64,000 bases of DNA, taken from Timema cristinae (lineage: Eukaryota; Arthropoda; Insecta; Phasmatodea; Timematidae). Position numbers and translations under genes: made by a program. This document shows, one piece after another, positions 35,901-45,787 of the stretch. A model generated the notes under the pieces. The model was given only the letters and a program-made list of their open reading frames with translations. It did no database searches and was not told where the DNA came from. Position 1 is the stretch's first letter. Every line of letters starts with the position of its first letter. The stretch is from assembly GCA_039000515.1 (NCBI GenBank), contig JBCFYV010001001.1, positions 2,455,889-2,519,888 on the forward strand, in the 5' to 3' direction.

Positions 35901-38900
35901 TAGATTAATCCAGCCAACTAATTTTATGTAACCCCTACCTAAACTAGCAAACAGGAGTTTGACAGTAGACTGTTTGCTGTGAATATATTGAGGATTTTAG
36001 AATTATTTTTTTCTAACAATCTGGTAGAAGTGTAGGTGACAGAGCAAAATGTACTTTATTGCAAACATTGACTGAAAGCAACTAATTAATGTATAATTGG
36101 CTTTTTCATGACTAATTGAAATAAATATAAATAAAACTATCATGTTTTTTGTTTTGTGGGTATGATGGTTAGAAGCTTTCGTCTGTAAGGCATTTTTAAG
36201 CGGACCACAAATGCAGCTTGACTTTAAAAAAAGAAACATTGAACCAGTTTTTTATAGCAGCTCATCTCAGTACATGAGTGTATAACCTGATCAGGTAGTA
36301 ACTACACTAATGGTTTTAGGGCATGGGAGATATATATTTAGAGAAAATGTACCTACATTTATGTGGAGGGAGAGTGGAGAACCATTTTGGGGGAAAAACA
36401 TCCTCAGTATACCCGACCAAGATTCAAACTTCAATCTCCCCGTCATCGGCAGTTAAATTTACTGTAAGAGTAGTGTGTTATATCACGCGGCCAATGAAGC
36501 AGGTTACATGAAGGTTGATCTGATAACTTTTGATGGTTTTCAGTTACCTACACTCCTATGGTAGATGTATTTAAGATACTTTGTTTCTGGGTTAAATATA
36601 TATTGTTCATTAATCTGAACAATACAAAATTAGAACTGTACCTGATTTGATTTGGATAAGCAATAGGCCTATCTCACTATATTGGATTAATATAAGCTAT
36701 TACTAGTATTTAATGGTTAAATATTTACTAATACAATATATTTTCGTCATGTGTACTATAGAAAACTCGTATTTTTGGAAAAGAGCTACGTCGGATTATT
36801 CCTAACTCTATCAATCTACTGCGAAATCGTTCTGGAGTTAAGAAAATGGTCAAGAATTGTATTGAGAAAGGTTTCACAGACATCATTATCATCAATGAAA
36901 ACATGAGACAACCAAGTATCCTTTCACTTATTTATGATTATAAGTTATTTTAAATTTGAATAGCCTCTATTGTGTTTAGTTATTAATTCTTGCATCATCT
37001 GCATTGATAATGATCATATGGGTCTAATGCGTCACTATCCCCCACCCCCGCTCCAATAGACTAATGCCACCCAGATTCACTCCTTAAATTCTTAAGTTCT
37101 AAAACACATCTTGGCTAGTAACAATGTCAGTCTTTTTTTATTAAACAAATGCATGTACTAAACACAGTCAATTAGAACCATGTGAGCATGCTAAGGGTGT
37201 GCGAAGATTTGAAATGTTGACTTGATTTTGAAACAAATATCAATTTCATCTTTGCTTAAAAAAATTCCAGCTTTAACAACTATGAACCTTCATCAATAAT
37301 GATCCTGTATCGTTACTTCCCAGGGTGTCTACCATCCGGGAAAATCAGGGAAAACGGGAATTAGCCGGGAATTTGAAGTGATCGGGAAAAAACGGGAATT
37401 AGCCGGGAATTAGGTAAATCACAATAAAAATCCGGGAAAATGATATACAGTAATCATTAAATCAGTAAATTATGTCATTTTTTGTTTGTAGCTGTGTAAT
37501 ATATTTTTAATTCCTAGTAAACCATTTTAATAAAAAAATTATTCAAATTTTACATCTTACTATTATTTATAAAAAGATTAATAGAAAAACGAGGGTGGAA
37601 AAGGGTGTGGGGGGGGGGGGGGGGGCGAGATAGAAGGATGTGATATACTTTTTTTAGTCGGGAATTTTAGGAAATGATCAGGGGAAATCAGGGAAAAGGT
37701 CGGGGATTTCATTGGTCAAGTTGAGTAGACCCCATGCTTCCCCTTCACTCTAATATGGAGAGGAGGTAACAATAGATATTACAAAGTAAATGTTTAACAA
37801 AGTAAAGACTGGGAAATATTTCATAAGAGTAAGAGAAATAAATAGGTAACAATAATAGATTTATTATTAAAAAAACATAAAAAGGTGATACAGGGTTACA
37901 ATTGATAAACAAGATTAAATGCAGGACCAAAGAATAATAAACAGTAATAAATGTCCGTTAAATTGGTTAGGGAAAACATGTAACTCTTAGGAGTATAAAG
38001 GGAAACATTAGGTTTTAAACTGACAAATATGATCGGATTTAACAACTCCAAAAATATAGGAACTCCTCGTAGTACTATCTTTGCGGGCCACTATACAAAA
38101 CTAGCCGTGTTCCGCACTTTGCGCACCCAAAATAGTAACACAGAAAAAGGGGTGGCAACAAGAATGCTGTGAGATACTGACCTAACTAAGTCCTCAAATA
38201 AAGGCGTTAGACAACCTGCTTGTAGCCATACAAACATTCGAACAAGTGAGCATGATGTTCACGGCGTCATATATTGTAAAGTCATACTGACTTAAAATGG
38301 AATAATGAACTTATGGAGAAGAGGAACCTTAGAGCAAGGTCCTTATTACATATAGAGCTCAAAGCCCCAGTATTTAAGCTATGTCATATGGACATATGGA
38401 AAATATATAGGCAGATTATCTGGATAAAGAAATTAAGTCAGATTGACACAAAACAAAATTTAGTCATCCTGACTAAAACAAGTAGTCTGAAGGACTTGGA
38501 AAATATTATAGCCGCTTCGACTAACAGAAAAAAAATTAGTCTCCTTGACTACTACAAGTCTGAAGATCTTGGATATTTGTTGAATACTTTGAACATCAGA
38601 CGTGATTCCATCGGCGTTGAGGTGGTGAGAGCCACGACCCAAACATCAAGACCACCAGTTTCTTATTCAGGTGCTGGAGCAGAGGTTCTTCCTTCTATGA
38701 TATAATATGATGAACTACAGTCAAATCAACCTGACTCTAAACAGGACCAAATATGGGCATGTAATGAGGGAAAAGGAAGGAAGAGGGGAGGTGGGAATAG
38801 TGGAGAACGAGTTGCCAAGGAAGTCTGCTAGGGCAGCAGTGCTCGTAGCTCGAGGCATTGAACCAACAAGAGTCAGGTCCTTAATCAACATTGAGTGTTC

Positions 38901-41562
38901 AAGGGTTCAGACGTCTGTTAAAACTGCCACTCTTTCGCTTCCGCAATGCTTGCAGAATAGTTTGTCGAAGCATGGTGTTTGTATCCGAGAACATCCACTT
39001 AATGTAAGTAGAACACAAATGATATTATTGCAGAATATATTAGTTTTAATTCTCTTCTTTGGATTCCTTTATTTCAGTTTAGTATTTTGTGCAGACTACG
39101 GTTTGTAGATGTCAATTTACTTGAGCGACATGCTACAATTGGATTGTAAGTTGTGATAATAACTTGATACTTTTTCAAGTATAAACTAATAAAAAATATC
39201 CCAACTTTGATTTGGCTTCATATTCTATTCATGTTTGTTTTGAATTGAAAAAGTGGACTTTGCACACCCCTAAAATATGCAAATGTGAAGTGGGTGGAAA
39301 AGAATAGAAAAGAAAAGTTTGTATTTTCTTTTCATAGCATTGATCTGAAGTTTCTCCTTAAGCAAACTTTTCAGATGGTTTGCTCGTTGTCCATCTTCCT
39401 GATGGACCAACTGCAAACTTCCGCCTAAGCAACGTAAAGATCACATCTGAACTAAGAGTAAGATCCATACCTTCCATAAAAACACTTGTTTATAAATCAC
39501 ACTGGTTTGTTGACCTTAGTTGCACAAACCTTTGTTGTAAATTTCATTTCAGCATTTTAAAATGTTATTTTTATTAGTAGTGTTTAAATGCTCAATGTAT
39601 GCATTACAAAGAATTATTTACTATGACCTATATGATAATTATGCAAAAAAATATGGTTGCATTTAAACTTAGTTATTCTGAAACATTGAAAATTGATATG
39701 GATCGAATTCATTCCTGATCAAGTAAATTATTAGTGAAGGGAAAAAAAGTTTTTTTTTTTTACAATTACTGTTTCCAGCCTAGTTTTTTATTTAAGCCAT
39801 ATATTTTTTACACTATCGGCTTGCTAGGCCTGTCATAGCTTCATATGCCTTATAATCTAACTTAAGACTAGGACAAGCACAGCATCCAGTCCCCAGCCGT
39901 TAATTTATAAATATGAAAGGGTAAGCACATGTTTCATCACTGATAAATTTTTCAGCCATGCTGGAAATCGAACTTGAACTAAGGTGTCTGATTCCCTTCT
40001 AACTTGATGAATATTTGTAAATAACATTTAAATATGGTTTTAAAATAGTGTTATTTATTCTTATTTATTTTATCAGCGCAATCACAAGGAGATTTCAACT
40101 CATCGCCCAGAAGTAGTTTTGAATAATTTCCAAACCCAACTTGGCAACACTGTGTCTCGGATGTTGGCGTCTCTGTTCCACTATGACCCCGAGTTCAAAG
40201 GCCGTCGTGCTGTGACTTTCCACAATCAACGAGACTACATTTTCTTCAGGCACCACAGGTATACTTTTGACTATCATCAACTTTTTCCAGGCTGTGGCCA
40301 TGTCAGTTTTGTGAAATCCCTCCATCTTCCTCTTTCTTTCCTAAGACTATGGATTTGATCTGTCTCTAACATGTTTTGAATCGTGATGGTAAATTTAGAG
40401 CCAGATCAAATCCACGGTTTTAATTTTACCATCACGATTCAAAAATTCAAAATCGGAACATTTGCACGATGATCATGATTATGATTAAATAATGTGATTT
40501 TCAACTAGTAATGCATTTTAAATATGAAATTTATTACCACGTCTATAAATCACATAATAATATATATTTTATATCGATAAAATTTTATGTCACATTTTAC
40601 CCAAATGCAATGTTATTCTATCAGAACCATTCTTTATTTTAATAGCAACCCACAATAGTGTCAATCAGATCGATAAATGAGGATTTGACAGGCATAATAT
40701 TGGTCTTGTGTATTAAACTTTTGAAAATTAGGTTACATAAACACAACTTGAACAAGTTTGTGCTACATTAGTGCTTTCCTCAATGTAGTCTATAAGATCA
40801 TATGTTTGCATTAGGAATCGGGTAAAGAACAAAAATAAAATAGCAATTAGAAGAAATAAGATAGATTTTGATTTTAAAACTCGCTGAATTATTAAATTTT
40901 TCAGTTGCTATACTAACCAAATATTATGTTTATTACTATTTACATGGCACAAATTCATCAATCTTAAATTAAATGTTACTAACACAGTAGAGTAACCGGG
41001 TAAATATAATAAATACTACACTAATAAATCCCTCAACAATGTTTTTTTCCACATAAATACTGCACGTATGCTTACATTAGTGAAATGTGGAAGTAAACAA
41101 GCACTATTATGATTTATCAGCTGATAATTGACAGTTCTCAAAACTAACACCAGAATTGAGAGGCGCACAGACATGCTAGTATGAAAAATTCTGCTTTCTA
41201 ACACTTGTGGCTATTTCCGACTGTACCAGCAAAGGTAGATAAAGTTCACACGTGGTGTGGTAAAGCCGATATCCGCAGTCAAAGGCTATAATGCTGAGAT
41301 TGGATATATCTGATTAATGCAGCAAAAGGGTTAATCTTGTCAAATTCGACAAACATTAAAATAAACTGTGTATTTATTTCATTATAGGTATGAATTCACC
41401 CCAAATGGTAAAGTGCGTCTGCGAGAATTGGGTCCGCGATTCACTTTGAAACTACGCTCCCTTCAGAAGGGCACATTTGATTCAAAGACGGGAGAGTATG
41501 AATGGCTAATAACTGGCAATCGACATCGAATGGAAACTAGCAGGAGAAAATTCTTCTTGTGA
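32769..41562 (+). CDS. RPF1: Ribosome production factor 1 (Brix-domain protein), complete gene
   Basis: RPF1 is a nucleolar assembly factor that binds pre-60S particles and is needed for 27S pre-rRNA processing to 25S/28S and 5.8S. Exons 32769-32909, 35438-35662, 36762-36915, 39375-39457, 40077-40258 and 41388-41562 join in frame to 319 aa; human RPF1 is about 349 aa. The start ATG has a good context (AAACAATGT). Residues about 1-60 are Lys/Arg-rich. The Brix domain spans roughly 110-310. Diagnostic motifs are [16 protein letters not shown], the RNA-binding signature [36 protein letters not shown] and the C-terminal [10 protein letters not shown]. It converges with the gene on the minus strand ending at 45422. 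Intron 3 looks U12-type. Identification is secure. Confidence 0.97.
32955..33535. mobile_element. Possible TIR element with repeated CCGAATAGTC motif
   Basis: The left end CAGACTCTGACTGTATCCGAATAGTC (32966-32990) is matched in inverted form near 33495-33530 (GACTATTTGGATATAG, then CTATGTCTG). The 10-mer CCGAATAGTC or a one-base variant also occurs at 33064 and 33424. This pattern fits subterminal transposase-binding repeats. No transposase is recognisable; the minus-strand open frame at 33113-33388 has no family match. RPF1 intron 1. Confidence 0.45.
34212..34440 (+). mobile_element. SINE family E copy
   Basis: The tRNA-like head ends in CCAGGTTCAATTCTTGGCAT (B box). It is followed by CAGCTGGGAGCTGGATGTTG and a tail similar to the other family E copies. 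RPF1 intron 1. Confidence 0.6.
34445..35430. other. RPF1 intron 1, unremarkable part
   Basis: AT-rich sequence with no recognised element. The open frame at 34577-34759 shows no family resemblance. Confidence 0.45.
35438..35662 (+). CDS. RPF1: RPF1 exon 2
   Basis: The acceptor is TTATTTCAG. It encodes 75 residues from a basic stretch ([13 protein letters not shown]) to [13 protein letters not shown], which opens the Brix domain. Donor GTGAGT at 35663. Confidence 0.95.
35663..36270. other. RPF1 intron 2, unremarkable part
   Basis: AT-rich, with no element recognised. Confidence 0.5.
36275..36500 (-). mobile_element. SINE family C copy (minus)
   Basis: The reverse complement gives TTGGCCGCGTGATATAACAC (head), TTGAATCTTGGTCGGGTATA and the GGTTCTCCACTCTCCCTCCA body. 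RPF1 intron 2. Confidence 0.65.
36762..36915 (+). CDS. RPF1: RPF1 exon 3
   Basis: The acceptor is TGTACTATAG. It encodes [16 protein letters not shown] to [14 protein letters not shown], plus one base of an Asn codon. The donor at 36916 reads GTATCCTTTC, the U12-type consensus. Confidence 0.95.
37321..37736. mobile_element. Non-autonomous TIR element, CGGGAA-rich, copy 2
   Basis: It starts CAGGGTGTCTACCATCCGGG and ends GTAGACCCCATG. It is colinear with 14349-14793, including the central G-run (here 17 G) and the TCATTGGTCAAGTTGAG right end. The flanks share CTTCC on both sides, a possible short target duplication. RPF1 intron 3. Confidence 0.65.
38313..39108 (+). other. Unassigned open frames in RPF1 intron 3
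   Basis: Two open frames, 38313-38705 (130 codons) and 38707-39108 (133 codons), follow each other on the sense strand in different frames. The first contains a duplicated segment ([16 protein letters not shown] and [16 protein letters not shown]). [13 protein letters not shown] peptide in the second resembles a LINE C-terminus. I recognise no protein; they are probably transposon debris. Confidence 0.3.
39375..39457 (+). CDS. RPF1: RPF1 exon 4
   Basis: The acceptor is CTTTTCAG. It completes the Asn and encodes [19 protein letters not shown] to ITSELR, the most conserved Brix strand. Donor GTAAGA at 39458. Confidence 0.95.
39800..39995 (-). mobile_element. SINE family E copy (minus)
   Basis: The reverse complement contains the head ending GTTCGATTTCCAGCATGGC and the body TTAACGGCTGGGGACTGGAT. 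Its far end, TATGAAGCTATGACAGGCCT, matches the 7.4-kb copy. RPF1 intron 4. Confidence 0.6.
40077..40258 (+). CDS. RPF1: RPF1 exon 5
   Basis: The acceptor is TTTTATCAG. It encodes [18 protein letters not shown] to [14 protein letters not shown] and two bases of the next Arg codon. Donor GTATAC at 40259. A LINE 3' end begins only a few bases into the following intron. Confidence 0.95.
40262..40348 (-). mobile_element. LINE 3' end immediately after RPF1 exon 5
   Basis: The reverse complement reads AGGAAGATGGAGGGATTTCA, then ACAAAACTGACATGGCCACA, then CTGGAAAAAGTTGATGATAG. This is the same terminal segment as the LINE ends at 4.4, 10.5 and 46.2 kb. Insertion is within about ten bases of the splice donor. 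Confidence 0.7.
40350..40444. repeat. Two interlocked perfect inverted repeats
   Basis: Repeat A is 13 bp, TGGATTTGATCTG at 40350-40362 with its inverse at 40402-40414. Repeat B is 20 bp, TTTTGAATCGTGATGGTAAA at 40374-40393 with its inverse at 40425-40444. The order A-B-A'-B' means both stems could form together only as a pseudoknot-like structure. RPF1 intron 5. Confidence 0.8.
40445..41387. other. RPF1 intron 5, unremarkable part
   Basis: AT-rich with no recognisable element, ending in the exon 6 acceptor. Confidence 0.5.
41388..41562 (+). CDS. RPF1: RPF1 exon 6 (terminal)
   Basis: The acceptor is TTCATTATAG. It encodes [20 protein letters not shown] through SRRKFFL and a TGA stop at 41560-41562. 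Confidence 0.96.
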
Positions 41563-42071
41563 ATATTTGGGACATTTGTGTTTCTCAGTCAAGAGAACAT
41601 TTGTTTGGATTTAAAAGTAAAATCAATTTAAAAAAATATAAGTAAACATATAATCTTTTGGTCCTGTTGTTGGTTTTCCAAACATTTCCTGATACTTTTA
41701 AGCATCATTTGATTTACTGTGGTGTACAATTATTATTCCCTCATTCACAACCATGAGGTTTTTAAAGGTGCCCATTCACTTGCAGATATTATTATTATTA
41801 TTATTATTATTAGCACCGCGTCTTACTACCCATTCGGGTTATACGCACTTACGCTAATGTGTAATGGTAGGGTGATTGTGAGATGAAATGAAGGACCTAC
41901 AGTTTAACGTGGAATCCGAACACGGTGGAGGCCTGGCATTCCCCACATTCACAAGATATCTTGTCAGAGGTGAAGGAAGGGTTTGGAAATCAGATAAATC
42001 TGTGCCGGGACCGAGGATTGAACCCCGGCCGCCAGCACAGAAGTCTGACACCTTACCCCTAGACCACCAGG

Positions 42072-43452
42072 TAGTGATGGGCACAATCGAGTAAAAATAA
42101 TCAAGTTACTCGATTGTGTTGTGTAATCGGTTGTACTCGATTCTTCCGGGATTACCCGAGTAACTTTACTCGGTCCTTGTTATTCTTTTATTTACTCTTT
42201 TCTTACCAGCTGAGTGAGAATCGACCTTATAGACTGGACTGTTTACCATGCTATTTCCATTTAAAAGGCATATTCCCTTAGAGCTCATTTTTCACCAACA
42301 GTTTCTGCCGCTATGCAAAAATGACCCTTAATGGTTTAAATGTTGCCCATGCATTTTCAATACAAAATACTCGCAGATGTAAAGTGTGCAATCGAAAAGC
42401 ATGCTAACTAAGGTTATAACATTTCCGATTCTTTTTAAAAGTACTCCATGAAAGTTACTCGATTCTTTTTACTCGCACCTCGGCAGTTTTATTTCCGTTG
42501 ATTATATACAAATACGAAAATATACATATGTATTTACAGATTAATTTAAAATATTACGTTACGTTGATGACCATAACTTGATTTCAGATCAAAAATAATG
42601 CAAGTTTGATGCAAACTTTCACCCCCTTTTTCATCCCTTATTAAATAAAATTTCCAAAATTCCTGAAACACGTATTTATTTGTTTTACGTCAATAACAGA
42701 AATACAAAATTTTGTTTATGTAACTTTCAAAATGACGGACTTTCATACATATTATCATCCCCTATTTTGACCCCTTCGGGGTGGAATTTTCTAAATTCCT
42801 TTATAAAACTGAATATTTGATCGAAGATAACATATTAAAAAAAATCACGTCCTACTGTCTGTTTAGGTTATACGCAAGTATTTTAGAGGTGATCTAACCG
42901 CATTTGCGTAGAAGAAGAGTGGGAAACCATTTAGGAACAAACCGTCCCAATAGACCCATCCAGGATTCGAGCCCCGCTCTCCCCGTCAACAGACCAGTCT
43001 AACACGAGAGTGAAGCCTTAGACCATCGGCCTCATAAGTAATGATAGCACAAAATAAATGTTTTCCCTTTTAAAAAAGTACAATTATTATGAATTTATTT
43101 AGCAAGAATTTAAAAAGAAGTTTATTTTATTAAAAAGATAAAAAAAAATGTTAATCTTTTTTATTCTGATACTTCTTAAAATGCATACTTTTGTATTGGA
43201 CTGTACATGCAACATGAAACCTGAAGATAACACTATCAGTGTCAACTGCCCCTACAGGAAGAGATTATGGACTTGCTATTAGTATCGAATTCCATTGCAA
43301 GACTCCCGAGTAATGTTGTCCAACCGATTGCCATGGGACCATTCAAGTAGATGATTCGTTAAAAATTACTCGAGTAACTTTACTCGATTCTTTTTTAAAG
43401 AGAATCGAATAATTACTCGATTCCTAGAATTACTCGATTGTGCCCATCACTA
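42072..43452. mobile_element. hAT-type non-autonomous element with perfect 8-bp target duplication
   Basis: The terminal inverted repeats are TAGTGATGGGCACAATCGAG and its inverse ending GCCCATCACTA. CCACCAGG flanks both sides (42064-42071 and 43453-43460). Many copies of ACTCGATT/AATCGAGT lie near both ends, as expected for subterminal binding sites. There is no transposase; the interior holds a CATAACTTGATTTCAGATCA repeat and a complete-looking SINE C copy. Length is 1381 bp. Confidence 0.88.
42840..43045 (-). mobile_element. SINE family C copy inside the hAT-type element
   Basis: The minus strand reads GAGGCCGATGGTCTAAGGCT (head), GGGCTCGAATCCTGGATGGG (B box), GGTTTCCCACTCTTCTTCTA, then the tail ATAACCTAAACAGACAGTAG and GACGTGA. 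It is the innermost layer of the nest. Confidence 0.75.
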
Positions 43453-43469
43453 CCACCAGGTCACCTACC

Positions 43470-44400
43470 TTGCAGATATTGAACTAGCCGTCTGACATGC
43501 TGCGAAAGCTAATAATAAGTCATAACCTGCTGGCCATTCGTCAAACTTCTTTGTGTGTTGTTTGAAGAAATTAGTCTGTGTTTATCGAGAACAATTATAA
43601 TCTGTCTATTATAAGTTTCTTGCTTGAAGACTCAGTTTTTATATATATATATTACACACACACACAACGTACGTTCTGAGGTAAGTCCCAGCCTGCAGGA
43701 AACTGCGTGTGTGTAGATTTTTTTTTCAGTTAATGAACTTTTATGTAAAAAAGGTTTTTGTCTTCATGATATCCTTAAATAAAACTCTTCCAGAATTTCT
43801 AAGGAAATTTATTGATTTATATCAATTATATTTGTCTATATAAAATTAAAGACCTGAGGAGTAAGGATATCAGGGGTTAATATAACATTATAAGACAATC
43901 AACACACCAGCGACACAAGAAACAAAATTAATAATATAAGAAGTGGTTTTCATAAATAATTAAAGAATGAAAAAAAATCAAAGAAAAGTAGAACATCGGC
44001 CGCTGATGTGTACATCCATAGCTTAAATAATTGTTTGGATCTTCAGTACTTGAAAATCTAAGTTATTTTATAAATGTCATGTTTGACAAGTTATTCCTTC
44101 TTTTGTAACAACTAATACTCAAATAGCCCTTTTTTATATCATTATCAACAACAAGCAGTTGGTTTTCTTCATGAGAGGCCCAAGAACCGAGTCTCTCTTA
44201 CAAATCCTAGGATAAACACTGTGTGTGTGGTGAGTACTTTGATTACCTGTTGGCTGTTAATTGAGAAAATTTAGCCTTCTATTATTTAACAGATCTAATG
44301 AGTGTCAGGTTTTGATCACCACCTTCATCCTATCCTGTACACCATAACCTCCCTAAAATCTGCAATTGAGTGGACACCTTAACTCTTAAATTATCCTTGT
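43470..44400. other. Intergenic DNA between RPF1 and Gemin4 3' ends
   Basis: AT-rich. It includes a (TA)n run at about 43639-43650 followed by a (CA)n run. No coding signal seen. Confidence 0.5.
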
Positions 44401-44404
44401 GCTA

Positions 44405-44605
44405 AAGTACCTGTTCAGGTTATATGCCTATGTACTAATTACACTAATCTTCAATCTAGGACAGACACAATATCCAGCTCCCGGCCATTAATTTATCACC
44501 CACATTTCACTAATAATAAATTTTTCGGCCATGCCGGTAATCAAACTCAGGACTCTTAGCTCTGTAGGCAGACGTGCTACAGACTGAGCCAAGGTGTAGG
44601 ACTTT
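44405..44605 (-). mobile_element. SINE family E copy (minus), best preserved head
   Basis: The reverse complement begins TTGGCTCAGTCTGTAGCACG (A box) and continues TCCTGAGTTTGATTACCGGC (B box), with the body TTAATGGCCGGGAGCTGGAT. This is the clearest tRNA-like head of family E. Confidence 0.7.
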
Positions 44606-44609
44606 ATTC

Positions 44610-45280
44610 ATTGTAGAATCAACTTCTTAAAAAAGAACACAGTGAAGAGATGGATATTATTTTAAGTTGGTAGAGGTGGGAAGCCAAGCATTCATGGCCT
44701 GTAAATAACCAGAAAAGAGTGATGGTAGATAGCCTTGTATTTTCTGGGATGAGTGACTTGTCATTGGTAGTAATGCCTTACCTTTTATTTGCACTGTCAT
44801 TTAATTGTATTTACATTTCTCTTGATTGAACGGCTTTCTTATAAGTTTTTCGGTCGGGAATGATATTTTTTTTCAGGTTAGTTTGTAGAATTGGTTTCCT
44901 CTTTTTACTAGGAAGGTCTGCTTTTTCGTTACCTTGTATCCCACAGTGTTTTGGGATCCTCCGGAGATGTGTAGTCTTATGAGGCCTTGAAGTTGTTAAA
45001 TGGCATTGTGAGTGTAAAATATTTTTCTATTCATAGGGAGTGTATTGGTTACCAGAGCTTGTATTCTTAGATGATTGAGAATTACTGCCTGATGTAAAAG
45101 TTGTGTTAAACCAGAGTTGATGGCATACAATGGAATAAATTGATAATAATTTACTTGAAACTCCTGCCCCAGCATTATTAGATCCATTTGGCTTAAGAGT
45201 CATCAGTTTTTCTTCTGGGTATCTTCTGAGTATTGTTTCCAAAGCTGGTTGTTTTAGTACATTTTACTATTTTAATAACT
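44610..45280. other. Gemin4 downstream flank
   Basis: No element recognised. The minus-strand open frames at 44996-45242 overlap each other and show no family resemblance. Confidence 0.45.
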
Positions 45281-45345
45281 ATTTTATAGGCATATCTATA
45301 AAAAGTGACGCAGAATATCACATGACTTGACGTATGAATATGTGA
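45281..45345. repeat. Dispersed repeat, inverse of 52811-52880
   Basis: The segment with AAAAGTGACGCAGAATATCA and CATGACTTGACGTATGAAT recurs in reverse orientation at 52811-52880 with about 80-85% identity by eye. It could be the end of an unidentified transposon. Confidence 0.5.
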
Positions 45346-45363
45346 AAGTAGCTTTAACAACCG

Positions 45364-45369
45364 TTTAAT
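45364..45369 (-). promoter_or_regulatory. Candidate Gemin4 poly(A) signal (ATTAAA)
   Basis: Plus-strand TTTAAT reads ATTAAA on the minus strand, 53 bases beyond the Gemin4 stop codon. It is the nearest accepted variant of the poly(A) hexamer. Confidence 0.4.
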
Positions 45370-45421
45370 CTGTCAGATAAGTCACTTTCTATGAAAATTG
45401 TACTGAACTTTCTTCGTTGAG

Positions 45422-45787
45422 CTACGACTCCAAAGCTACTGCCCTTTCCCAAACCTCTAGTAGTTTCCTAGCAAGTACCCGTTGCATTTCACCCCTATGG
45501 AGTGCAGCAACAATGAGACCCATATCACGCACAGTCTCTTTACTTGGGCTCAGCACACACATGATCAGCTCCACCAGGATGTTCATCATGAGCGGCCCAC
45601 ATGACTCTTGAGCCGGTTGGGGCAACTCCTTGAAGATGTGGAGGGTCCGCTTCACTATCTCCTGAGCTTTGTCACAAGACTGGTTCTTGAGGTCTGGTAG
45701 AATATACTCCTGTGTAGGAGGGGTCACAAACAGCATTGTAATTGTCATGGGAACAGTGAAATACTTGATGTGAATAACAATAGGAGT
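45422..45787 (-). CDS. GEMIN4: Gemin4 terminal exon
   Basis: The acceptor is TGTGTTCACAG. It encodes 121 residues and a TAG stop at 45424-45422. The peptide includes VKRTLHIFKELPQPAQESCG and RVLARKLLEVWERA, helical throughout. Confidence 0.8.
   Translation of the reverse strand, partial: TPIVIHIKYFTVPMTITMLFVTPPTQEYILPDLKNQSCDKAQEIVKRTLHIFKELPQPAQESCGPLMMNILVELIMCVLSPSKETVRDMGLIVAALHRGEMQRVLARKLLEVWERAVALES

Larger units (their letters stand above)
37192..39272. mobile_element. Possible long copy of the TAGGGGTGTGC hAT-type family
   Basis: The left end TAAGGGTGTGCGAAG and the right end CTTTGCACACCCCTA are inverted matches to each other and to the MITEs at 16830 and 51228. The right part also shares GAATTGAAAAAGTGGACTTT with the laminin-intron copy. 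The 8-bp flanks match only partly (GAGCATGC/AAATATGC). The 2.1-kb span contains another TIR element at 37321-37736. Confidence 0.4.
36916..39374 (+). other. RPF1: RPF1 intron 3, U12-type
   Basis: The 5' splice site is GTATCCTTTC (36916-36925), matching the minor-spliceosome consensus RTATCCTTT. Near the 3' end, TCTCCTTAAG (39353-39362) resembles the U12 branch-site consensus TTCCTTRAY and lies about 13 bases before the acceptor AG at 39373-39374, in the usual U12 window. There is no long polypyrimidine tract before the AG. It splits an Asn codon (phase 1), and U12 introns are often in phase 1. Confidence 0.8.
41786..43467 (-). mobile_element. SINE family B copy split by a hAT-type element
   Basis: On the minus strand the head starts at 43467 (GGTGACCTGGTGG), is interrupted from 43452 to 42072, and resumes as GTCTAGGGGTAAGGTGTCAG and GGGGTTCAATCCTCGGTCCC (B box). 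The body and common tail follow to the TAA-repeat at 41786-41812. Removing the insert and one copy of CCACCAGG restores a continuous SINE. Confidence 0.85.

Noticed and set aside
38313..39108. Possible nested gene in RPF1 intron 3
   Set aside because: The two open frames are in different phases, include a duplicated segment and LINE-like debris, and match no family I know.
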